Shown: piece by piece, positions 54,756 through 64,000 of the stretch
How positions within the stretch are numbered: the stretch's first letter is position 1
How the letters are laid out: each line of letters begins with the position of its first letter
DNA from: Anoplolepis gracilipes
Taxonomy: Eukaryota; Arthropoda; Insecta; Hymenoptera; Formicidae
Assembly (NCBI RefSeq): GCF_047496725.1
Contig: NC_132985.1
Span: 2,692,001 to 2,756,000 of the forward strand
Reading direction: 5' to 3'
Length of the DNA: 64,000 nucleotides
Program-made: the position numbers and the translations under genes
Notes under the pieces: generated by a model
Told to the model about the DNA's origin: nothing
The model's input: only the letters and a program-made list of their open reading frames with translations
Database searches by the model: none

Positions 54756-54792
<37 letters not shown>

Positions 54793-54988
54793 GGAAAATG
54801 TATAAAGGAAAATAAAATACACGTACTTTTACAATTGCGATTACCTGAATAAATGCAGATCCCAACAGAAAAATAAGGTGAATGATTCTTATCAAACGAG
54901 CACTCCATTCGCTTTGATATGGCCACAATCCAGTAATAGACAGTAAAACTCGATTTAATTTATAGTAACGTTCTACGAAATGTTCCAT
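50088..54988 (-). CDS. Odorant receptor OR-B, complete, 9 coding exons, 393 aa
   Basis: An insect odorant receptor, tandem paralogue of OR-A and OR-C. Coding exons: 54845-54988, 54373-54492, 53786-53903, 52624-52891, 51634-51756, 51048-51130, 50824-50965, 50209-50338 and 50088-50141; total 1182 bp, no internal stop, ending in TAG. The exon lengths of exons 1-8 equal those of OR-A exactly. Motifs: MEHFVERYYKLNRVLLSITG then LWPYQSEWSARLIRI, LYTPEILDIISPINESRQR (exon 4), DEERYLYFLRF, YMGQKVTND (exon 7), TWYDAEVSQQKLLLLIM (exon 8), and SYCMFIRKMER at the C-terminus. Exon 8 differs from that of OR-A at 8 of 43 residues. Intron 4 is 867 bp, about 215 bp longer than in the others. Intron 1 carries a (GT)n tract not expanded in the paralogues. 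Predicted place and role are as for OR-A; the ligand is unknown. Confidence 0.95.
54758..54787. repeat. (GT)n microsatellite in OR-B intron 1
   Basis: About 15 GT units after a short GCGCGCGCAC run. The same intron position in OR-A, OR-C and the OR fragment has only short GT/GTAT stretches. Confidence 0.9.
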
Positions 54989-57429
54989 TTATTTCGAAGG
55001 TTATAAACGAACTGTCGAATATAAAATGTATCACCGTCACTTTCTTGCTATAATTGTTTTTATTATTATTATAAGAGATTATTTAATAATTCACACATTT
55101 AACCTTTACTTTATTTTTTACTTTTTGAATTATTATACATATTAAATTAAATTGTAACACATGTATGCACACAAATACACACTCGTTTACCTGCAAATTA
55201 CTCCAATATTTTCTCCTCTCTTAAAAACTATTTTTAAAGAGAAAATATTTTTATTATTTTAAAACAGCAGCATAAAAGATATATATATATATATATATAT
55301 TTGACACAGTCTCGCGTTTTCTACATAATTCTATTCAAACAAGATCTAAAACAAGATCATTAACGAATATTTTTATACTCGTCTCATAAATACATTAAAG
55401 GAGATATCCAATTGATTACACGCGTGCATTATTCGGGTAAACATGAAAATGGAAATCCGGTATGCGATCAGAAATTATCTTCAGTTAGCTTTCTCCGTAC
55501 CATTAATTTTTTATACACGTATGATTATTTTGCTGCAGAAGTGGCATCACAGTTATGTTTCGATTATTATGGAGAAAGAGGTATAGCGGGGTTTAGTGAA
55601 GAAAGAGTCTTCGAAATACAAATCAGTATATTTATAAAATGCATTATATATTCGTACAATGCAGAATGAAATCGGCAACTATTAATATATTTCTATAAAA
55701 AGTGTTTTGTAAACCACGTTTTTTTTTGTAGTTTCTATTTTGCTCGTTTTTGGAGTAATTTTCCTACAAATACTGTAAAAAAGAAATATTTAATCTATAA
55801 TACAAATAATTTTCTATAGATTACATAATGATAAAATGAAGAGATAGATTATAAAGAAATGAAATCAAAGAAATTATTTTTTTGCAAGGGGAGGATCAAC
55901 TTTAAACTTTTCAACAAATCTTTTAATAAAGTAAGTGGTCGATGTTATCTGGAAACATTTTCTATATATTTTTGAATAAGCAATTCAAGAAAAATCATGA
56001 AGAAGCTCTACGGTATCGCATGATCAATTCTTGAATATTTATGCAGTGTAGAAAATTTTGATTTCTGTTCCTTCATAATTACGTTAACTTTGTCAGTAAG
56101 TTTGATACATCAACTTCGCGTGCATAAAACATACATGCAAAGTTTATCATGATGGACGTATGGAATAAAAATTATGTAATAGATATTGTGTAACATTATA
56201 AATACACTGCGATGTCACGTTATTATATTAATAAGTGCGATATAAACAAGTTTTTCATTTTCACTAATAGAAAATGTAAGATTAAAGGTTGTGACATCAT
56301 TCAAACATTAATATTGTAAATAGTTTTTATGAATTGTAAATACATATAAGCACAGGTAAGTATCAAACTAAAGTCACAATATTCGAAAAAGGATTATAAT
56401 AAATATTATTTAAATCAATATATCAATGAGAAAATTATGCATAAACATTTATCGCATAAAATACATATGTACACATGTGTGTGTGTGTGTATATATAAAA
56501 TAAAAATTATTTTTTTTACTGGAATACTAATAGAGACCACATATATTTTAATTAAGAATCTTAGCATTATTATTACCTTTATTCATATTTTGTTTTAATA
56601 TTGCTTTGCATCTCAATATTCTATTTTTCTAAAAAAGTTTAATATGTATTTTGTGTTGCGAATTTATCTCACTTATTTTGTGTTACATTAATGTTATATA
56701 TACTTACTCACTTACCTGCACAGATAACATAATATATTTCTAATATATTTTTTCTTTTACCAGGAAGAATTTTCGTGATGTGACATTAGAACAAAATTAA
56801 TAGATGTTTGTTCTTTCATCGATTGTAGTCAATCATAAATGATTAGATTTTTACGTGAGTTGTGAACGATACATACATACTTCGTTACTACTTCATGCGA
56901 ATGCTTCCATATATCTGACATTAAATAGATTTTTCATTTGCATCAACGCAGTCCAAATGTCGTTTATTTGCTACAATGTCGTTTATATATTATTAAAACG
57001 TAGCTGTTGAAAATAATCATTTTGATGGGCAATTTATGCGTGTAATGCTACAAATTATTCTTTTATTATTAAAATAACTAGTATATATTTGTATAGTTAA
57101 CGCATTTCTATGATTTTTTAGTCTATGCTTCGCTAATGCTGTTTTCAGTTTATACTTCAAAGATTTATTATTCTTAAAAACAAATAGTTACATACTCGGA
57201 CAATGTATGTTACAAATTTATATTTTTCGTTATTATTTATCATGTCTATATGTACTTACCAATGTTTTGCAGCTAATAAATCTTTTTTTTCTACACAAAA
57301 AGGAATTTTTTTAACGTGGCATTGAAAACAAGATCATTATATATGTTCTGTCATAGGCTAATATAGGCTAAAGGCTAAAAGGTTACGACTTCTACATTAT
57401 TTCTTCATTTGTCATCGATAAAATTATCC
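54989..57429. other. Intergenic between OR-B and OR-C, duplicated flanks, no gene seen
   Basis: The part next to OR-B (to about 55400) resembles the upstream flanks of OR-A and OR-C; the ACGAATATTTTTATACTCGTCTC-like segment at about 55362 recurs near 63218. The part from about 56820 to 57429 is the duplicated downstream flank of OR-C. Between them lies an unassigned 1.4 kb with an 85-codon plus-strand frame (55412-55669) of no known family. A (TA)n tract lies at 55279-55300. Confidence 0.65.
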
Positions 57430-60321
57430 TCAGATTTGTCTGATGAACATACTATATGAGATCAGTCTTTGAAGTATCTTAAAAAAAATTACTATACTTT
57501 TAACTGCCATAATTCGCGTATATTGTTTACAATATACTTTTACCTTACCAATTCGAAATTCGGCAGGGAGAATACATAAAACCAAGCAGTCAAAACGAGC
57601 GGCTGAAAACGCCGTTTAATTATTAACAATAATAATTTTTGCTCCGAAACAACTGCATTATACCACACAGAGTTGTACCTACACAATTAATTTTTTGTTT
57701 TATTTTGAGAACATTTGTATTAAACACATGTGAAGTAATAAAATAAAAATTATGCATATTTATTATAAGTTAGTTAGGTAATGTTGTATACATTATTTCA
57801 TTGGAGTTATTATAATATTATTTATGTTATGTGTTTGTAAATCTTGCAAACTTATTTGACGATACGTTTATCATTATTCTTTACAAGTCTCCGAATAAAT
57901 TTAACTCATTGTTGAAATAAATTTATGAAAAATTTGTTTCTTTCTTTATATAATAATAAGAATTTTTTTATTTTTTTAAATTTATTTATTTCAATTTGCC
58001 CTTCTTATTTAAATTTGTGTTTTCATTAGAACTACGGATATCAAAAAGATATACTTATTAGCAAAAAAAACCTACTTACACTTTCTCACACATGTTCGAG
58101 CTCTGATTTGTGACTTTTTCTCCCATGTAATTAAACACAAACATATAAGACAAGAATAAGATAGTGAGAATGACAGATCTTAGAGCTTCTTCAATTTGAA
58201 TAATGGTTAGTATCTGAAAGACTTGTTTAACACTTTAATCACACTTCAAAATTAAATCGCTTTTTTAATTACCTATATCAATATATCTATATTAAAATAC
58301 CTGTAATGCTTGCCACAAATAAAATTCCTATGAGATCCATTAAACACGGTATTGTATAATAACTATTGATTATACCAATGAATCTTGTAATATGAAAAAG
58401 GTATAAGTTAATTGAAATCATGCTCGACGGGAACGTTTTTGATACTTAAAATATGTATATAAATACATAAATAAATATATTAATATATAATTTTTGATTA
58501 GGCCACTAAAGCTTGATTTTTTTATTACGAAGTTGTTTTAGGCGATAGATGAATAATAATAATAAAAATTTTTTTGTATTCTTTTCTCTTTATAATTTTG
58601 TACGTAATTATAAAATTTATATATTTATATATCTAATCTATATCTAGATATTATTTATATATAGAAATGCGATTGCAAAATAATAATAATTTAAGATTAG
58701 CATAATTTAAATTAATATTAGTTTCTTTTTCGTCTGAAATAGTAATAAAAATAGAGAGCTTAGAATATCATTATTGAATTACCACTTAGATTTTTAGGCT
58801 TTAAACTATTCTAATTTTAAATATATATTATTGTCTGTACTATGCAGTTATTGTAATGAATAGATTGCTCGTAAAAAATCGAAGCATAATTTATTAGATA
58901 ATATGTACGTCGAATGAAAATACAAACTGTATAATGCTGTTATGTAGCCGTACAAAGACAGTTATCTTTTCACAACTTATTTTTGCCCTACGAAATAAAT
59001 CGCACCTCTTCGTATTTTTGACAATACTAAATAAGCGTTCCGCACGATACCTGTCAAATTCAATCAGTGTTATTTACGACGTACATTTTTATCATATACA
59101 TATAGCTGATTATTGGAATAATATTTTACGGTAAAGTCTTATATAAAGAGCGTCACCTGCCAAATTCTAACCAAGTTTAACTTACAATATTTAGTCTCTA
59201 TAGCTTTGTGCTTTTTATACATGTACACTAGTATTAACAAAACTAAATTAAATAAATAAAGATAGAATTAGACTGTTTTAAGTTAGATTTGTTTAGGGAT
59301 GGGATACAGAGAGAGGTCTCCCAAGCGTCTACTTTTTAAACATATAATCTAATACTAAATATACATAGTTTAATACTAAATAATTATATGTTCATCAATC
59401 AATTTTTAATATCTAAATATAGTTTCCTTTGCGCAGAAATATCTCTTAAATAACTTTTAATTAAGCTGAAAGAAAATATATATCTATACAAACTTTCTAG
59501 TCAAATTGAAAGTGAAGACTCTAATATAAGACTTTATTTTCTTAATATATAAAAAAGTGATATTTCTATAATTATTTGATAATATATATATATACACACT
59601 CAAGAACTCATAAATAAGCTGTACATTATACTTTCTGGTAACTTATATTAGTAATTTATAAGTCGTCTATTCTTTTGCAAATTTGATAAGTTACTTCTTA
59701 CCCTTGCAATTCGCACATCGCGCAAACATGTTGTGTGAGAACCATAAACAGAGTAGAACAGGCCAAAGGCATTAATGGTGAGACAAAAGTAATGATGCAT
59801 ACCAAAAATCGAATAAAATAAAAGTATCGCTCCTCATCGACGAAAAATTCAACATGAAGGTATGGTAGTTGTATTCGCGGGCGTGATTCGTTCATAGGTG
59901 ATATGATGTCAAGAATTTCTGGCATAAACAGCCATATATTGTATATTGTCACACCTAGATAGCTAAGACCTATAAAATTCTATGGTAAATGTAAATACGA
60001 GAAGTACAATAAATTTTTACAATAAAAATATGAAGTTTTCTATTCCAGGTAACATTTTTATCAATAATTATATGTAACAAAAATATATTTTGCAATGTTG
60101 CTGAGGGAGTTTATTAATATTTTGTTCCTTAACATTCTATGTTCTTTTAATTTTTTACAATATTTTTTTCTTACCCAGAGATATGATTACATATGTGAAA
60201 AAAATATAGTTTTAAGCAAACTAACACTCACGTTGTTAGTTCATTGCTTATTAATAGCTTCAACATAAACTATTAATATAAGTTGTAATTTTTAACAAAA
60301 ATTTTTTATAGAAATTTATAG

Positions 60322-60361
<40 letters not shown>

Positions 60362-61962
60362 GTATATGTAAAATAGATAGATCAATATTAAGAGTAAAAT
60401 AAATATATAAAAAAAATTAGGAAAATGAAATTAAGAAAAGTTGAAGAGTGCAAAAATTGAGCACACACTACGCGAAGTCAAATTATTTTTTATAGAATTT
60501 TTTTAAAGCTCTAAAATTTAATAATAATGATCGTAATGAATCTAACAAATGTATTTTATATATTATAAGCATTCGTAATTATATGAATCACTAGAAAAAA
60601 ATGTTGCGTTAGATTAAAAATGTTTTATAAATAAATTTTTTTACATTTCTATTATAAATAACGATACAAAAGAGAATATATATTATTTACCATACATTTT
60701 TTATGGCTATGTATTTGTTGTCGATAATGAAGAAAGCACGGCAGTCTCGCAGTATCATGTGTGGAAACATACCTGTGATTTTATAGACCAAAACACACAT
60801 GTTGTAGATAAAGCAAAGTTAATATTTTTCTTACCTACGTAATAAAGCGTCCATAATTTCGTGGTTTCAGCATGCTCGTGCATGATTTTGATTTCATCGT
60901 ATGTCTTTTGCAACGCCCAATCATTCCACATACGTTCGAGTAATTCTTTAAGCTGAAAAATAAAATTATAAGTAATATGTGAACGAGCACATATGTTGAT
61001 TAAAGAATGTAAGAAAAATAAATCTAGATTAATCTGTGTTTCGCTTATTAGGCTACCGATCGATATAGCTACAATAATCGGATTTGCATTCTAAAGAATG
61101 CAATCTAAAACTTTATTTTATTATGACATATTGGATTTTATTTTTATTCTGTTATATTTTATTGCACATAATTATTTTCACATATAAAAGGCAAAAAAGC
61201 AACAATAGATGAATGATTTAATTAAAGATTTAATAAACGTGTCAACATACATATCCATTTATATACAATTTATATTTATTATTTATATTTCATAAAAATT
61301 CTTTATATGAACATTTATGCTAAAATACAAAACAAATCCTGTTAAATGGAACATAAACAATGATCGACTGAGCTTACTTTGTCTATGAGTTTGATACGTA
61401 TATACAACTGGGGTAAGAAAGCTAATGTAGGTAAAACCGTTGGTATGATAATGGTTATGAATTCCATAGTAAGTTCAGTTGTAAGAATACTGAATATCTG
61501 CAAACATATTATTAGTTTTTATCAACAATAAAAGTAAGAAGTATTATTTATCTAAAGATAATTATATTGACATATATTTGACAAATTGCTAATATGATCA
61601 AATTCGGAAGTATAGATTCAATGAAATAGTATTATAATATTGAATGACTAAATTCTATATATATTGTATATAATTCTATTAAAATATGTACAAAATTTAA
61701 AAAAATTTATTTTTAATCAATATTTGAAAACGAATATTATATAATTTATATGTGTATGTATATAATATGGAAATGAAATATGCATACATTAACAATACAT
61801 ATTTACAATTGTGATTACCTGAATAAATACAGATGTTATCAGGAAGGTAAAATGAATGATTCTCATCAAACGAGCATTCCATTCGCTTTGATAAGGCCAC
61901 AAACCGATAACCGATAAAATAAATCGGTTTACTTTGTAGTAACGTTCTATTAGACGTTCCAT
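57430..61962 (-). CDS. Odorant receptor OR-C, complete, 9 coding exons, 391 aa
   Basis: An insect odorant receptor, third intact member of the array. Coding exons: 61819-61962, 61378-61497, 60835-60952, 59702-59969, 58928-59050, 58301-58383, 58080-58221, 57549-57678 and 57430-57477; total 1176 bp with no internal stop, ending in TGA. Exons 1-8 have the same lengths as in OR-A and OR-B. Motifs: MERLIERYYKVNRFIL, GLWPYQSEWNARLMRI, LFMPEILDIISPMNESRPR (exon 4), DEERYFYFIRF, YMGEKVTNQ (exon 7, Glu where the others have Gln), VWYNAVVSEQKLLLLII (exon 8) and SYSMFIRQI at the C-terminus. The intron 5 donor is GTTTGT and the intron 6 donor GTATTT, both weak. Most of intron 4 is unrelated by eye to that of OR-A and OR-B, which are similar to each other. 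Ligand unknown. Confidence 0.95.
60325..60356. repeat. (TA)n microsatellite in OR-C intron 3
   Basis: A pure TA tract within intron 3. Confidence 0.85.
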
Positions 61963-62679
61963 TTAGTACGAAGGGTATAAGCGGACTGACTGCCGAATTG
62001 AGAGTTCATCGTTGATCGTTACTTTGTTGCTATAGTCGACTCACCCTTTTTTTTAAGGATACTCAATTATTCTTATCATCCACTTATTTCGTTCTTTACT
62101 TTCGCGACATTATCAAGTGAATTACTTATAAGAAAAGTGCACGCGTTTATTGCGAATTATTTATAAGAAAAGTATACACGCGTTTATTAGAAAGCGAGAA
62201 TTTCTCATAAGCGTTGAAGAAATCGATTGACAGTGTGCGTGTAATATTCAAGTAATATTATGGGAAAAGAAACATCGGTGCTTTGCGGAAGAATTACCTT
62301 TAGTTATTTTTTTCTGCGCTAGTTTTTTGCGCAATTATTTTGCATTAAGGTAATATCGCGATTAGTTTTCGATTATTAAAGGCTATAAAGAGTAAAATAG
62401 CAAGAGAGGGTAAATATGTTTGAAATAATATATTCCAGCAGAATATTTCATACGTATTAGAATATAAATGATAATGAAATAGTTGACTATTTTGGTTATT
62501 CTATGATCAGTTTATGTTTACCTATAGACACAGAGCAACGTTTGGATTCTGCGAATTTTATATCATAGGTACGTGAAAGTTTCATATACATATATCTTCC
62601 ATAGACATATAAGTTTTCTCCAGAAATAAAGGATAGTAGAAAATGCTGAAAAATAATAAATGCTGAAGACCAGGACAGT

Positions 62680-62687
<8 letters not shown>

Positions 62688-62722
<35 letters not shown>
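62688..62722. repeat. (CT)n microsatellite
   Basis: A pure CT tract about 730 bp upstream of the OR-C start codon. Confidence 0.9.
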
Positions 62723-62726
<4 letters not shown>

Positions 62727-62823
62727 ATCAAATTCACAAAAATATAAATATATTACATAATTTTATAAATTATTTTTTATTATAATATTAATAAAACGAA
62801 ATATATAAATATATATACATATA

Positions 62824-62829
<6 letters not shown>

Positions 62830-62883
<54 letters not shown>
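62830..62883. repeat. (AT)n microsatellite
   Basis: A pure AT tract of about 54 bases upstream of OR-C. Confidence 0.9.
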
Positions 62884-62887
<4 letters not shown>

Positions 62888-63334
62888 CAGTTAACTTTTA
62901 TCTGTGCATTTTTACAGGCTACGTTTCGTTGTACTACTTTATATATTCCAATATATGCTGTACTGTTTGTAAAAAATTTACAATGCTTGATCAACATGTA
63001 TAACACATATTCATGTCAATTACTGTATATATTACATATAAATTGTCACATGTGTAAATACACTTTTTTTTATCTACAAATCTCTCTATAATCTCGCTTT
63101 AATATGTTCTTTTTTCAGAAAAAATATTTTTGTTATATTGTTAAAATAAGTTCAGTGGATATATTTCAACACAATATTCTCACGTATTTTCTATCTTATT
63201 TCAGCGTCTACAGTTAACGAATATCCTCATACTCGTCTCAAAAATATGCAAGGAGATCTATACATTTGAAGTATTTTTGGAAGACATACATTCTTTAATT
63301 TTTATTCTTATCCTTCGTGCGTATCGACATGTCA

Positions 63335-63470
63335 TTTTTTATCATTTTTGAAACTCGGCAATGATATCCGATAAAACTTGTCAGCGCGAAGGAAGCATCG
63401 GCTCATTATTAGCAATAATGACTTTTGCTTCGAAATATCAGAATCGTACAGCAAGTAGAATTATATTTGC
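63335..63470 (-). pseudogene. Relic of odorant receptor exon 8
   Basis: On the minus strand the frame from about 63451 reads LYDSDISKQKSLLLIMSRCF followed by KFYRISLPSF, aligning with WYDAGVSQQKLLLLIMRLRF and FYVFSLPNF of OR-A exon 8. The acceptor is changed from CAG/TAG to CAA, and a few residues are missing between the two blocks. A possible exon 9 trace (ATACTTCAAATG at about 63263-63274) also lacks its AG. It marks the degraded 3' end of a further array member whose remaining exons would lie to the right. Confidence 0.75.
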
Positions 63471-64000
63471 AAAATTATAATTCTTATATTGTGAATAATA
63501 AAATTTAAAAACTCTGAAGTAATAAACTAAAAAAATATCTAATTTAATCAAATTAATATTGTTAATTGGCAAATTATATGGAATATACATATCCTTTTAT
63601 TGTATGTACAACTGAGTCTGCTAGAATAATATATTTCTCATAATAAGTGAAGGAAATAAAATAAAGATAATTACTCGCAAAAAGAATAGAAAGTAAAATA
63701 ATAAACAATTAGAAAAATATTTCTGACATTTATTTTGCAAATAAAATAAGTACTGTCTCATATATTATACATGTATATGGAATTCGTACGGTTAAAAATT
63801 AATTCAACTTTATTTTCTAGAAATCTTGTAAATATGTAATAATAAAAAGTTAATTAGAAGAATTATTTCTTAACAATTTATACATGTCTTAAAAGTATTA
63901 CCTGATTATCAGATAAATTAATAGATTAAAGAACTTAATTATTTATCTAATTGTCTCGCCATTTTTTAGAGTCTCCATTATTTATATTATGCATTTTGTT
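63471..64000. other. Right edge, no further exon seen
   Basis: AT-rich DNA. By position it would correspond to intron 7 and beyond of the decayed receptor copy, but no exon 7 motif (YMGQKVTN) is present before the window ends. Confidence 0.5.

Larger units (their letters stand above)
61963..63330. other. Upstream region of OR-C
   Basis: The first 100 bases upstream of the start codon share GACTGCCGAATTGAGAG and TTACTTTGTTGCTATAG-like segments with the other two genes. From about 62930 it matches the upstream flanks of OR-A and OR-B. Between lie a (CT)n tract at 62688-62722 and a (TA)n tract at 62830-62883. No coding exon was seen. Confidence 0.6.

Noticed and set aside
55412..55669. 85-codon plus-strand ORF between OR-B and OR-C
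   Set aside because: It shows no similarity to odorant receptors on either strand, no known motif and no counterpart in the other array units.

Overview
The window looks like nuclear DNA of a hymenopteran insect, most likely an ant. It is AT-rich with GC-rich islands, carries many long dinucleotide tracts, has small introns with GT..AG boundaries, and contains a head-to-tail array of insect odorant receptor genes with nine coding exons each. Nothing bacterial or viral was seen. The species cannot be named from the sequence alone.

Left part (1 to about 14.6 kb, minus strand): the 5' half of a homeobox gene of the Nkx6/HGTX family. Coding exon 1 (12282-13098) encodes the Nkx6 N-terminal motifs PLAALHSMAE and PHGIDTILSRP around a long glutamine tract. 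A 9.5-kb intron follows, then a 111-bp exon 2 (2632-2742) with the family motif YWPGLQGLVSDPLAWRARL. The splice phases of the two exons match. The homeodomain exon(s) must lie beyond the left edge. A GC-rich 5' flank with short tandem repeats lies at 13.1-14.7 kb.

Middle (about 14.7 to 41.6 kb): a gene-poor stretch where I can support no protein-coding gene. It holds microsatellites, GC-rich islands with chance open frames, and one 365-bp direct tandem duplication (22489-23218).

Right part (about 41.6 to 64 kb, minus strand): an odorant receptor cluster. Three complete genes can be spliced by hand into uninterrupted proteins of 392, 393 and 391 residues (called OR-A, OR-B and OR-C here). All intron positions and phases are identical between them. 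Between OR-A and OR-B lies a broken copy with only exons 2 and 3, and at the right edge a relic of an exon 8 shows that the array continues. The flanks of the genes are also duplicated, so the unit that was copied includes about 0.5-1 kb on either side. A 283-bp inverted-repeat element sits 217 bp upstream of the OR-A start codon. A hammerhead-ribozyme-like motif lies between OR-A and OR-B, next to the broken copy. Each receptor is expected to be a seven-transmembrane protein that works with the co-receptor Orco in antennal neurons.

I did not find a clearly new biological system. The most useful second looks are the hammerhead-like motif, the element in the OR-A promoter region, the two-exon OR fragment, and the polyglutamine-rich HGTX exon with a short overlapping upstream ORF.
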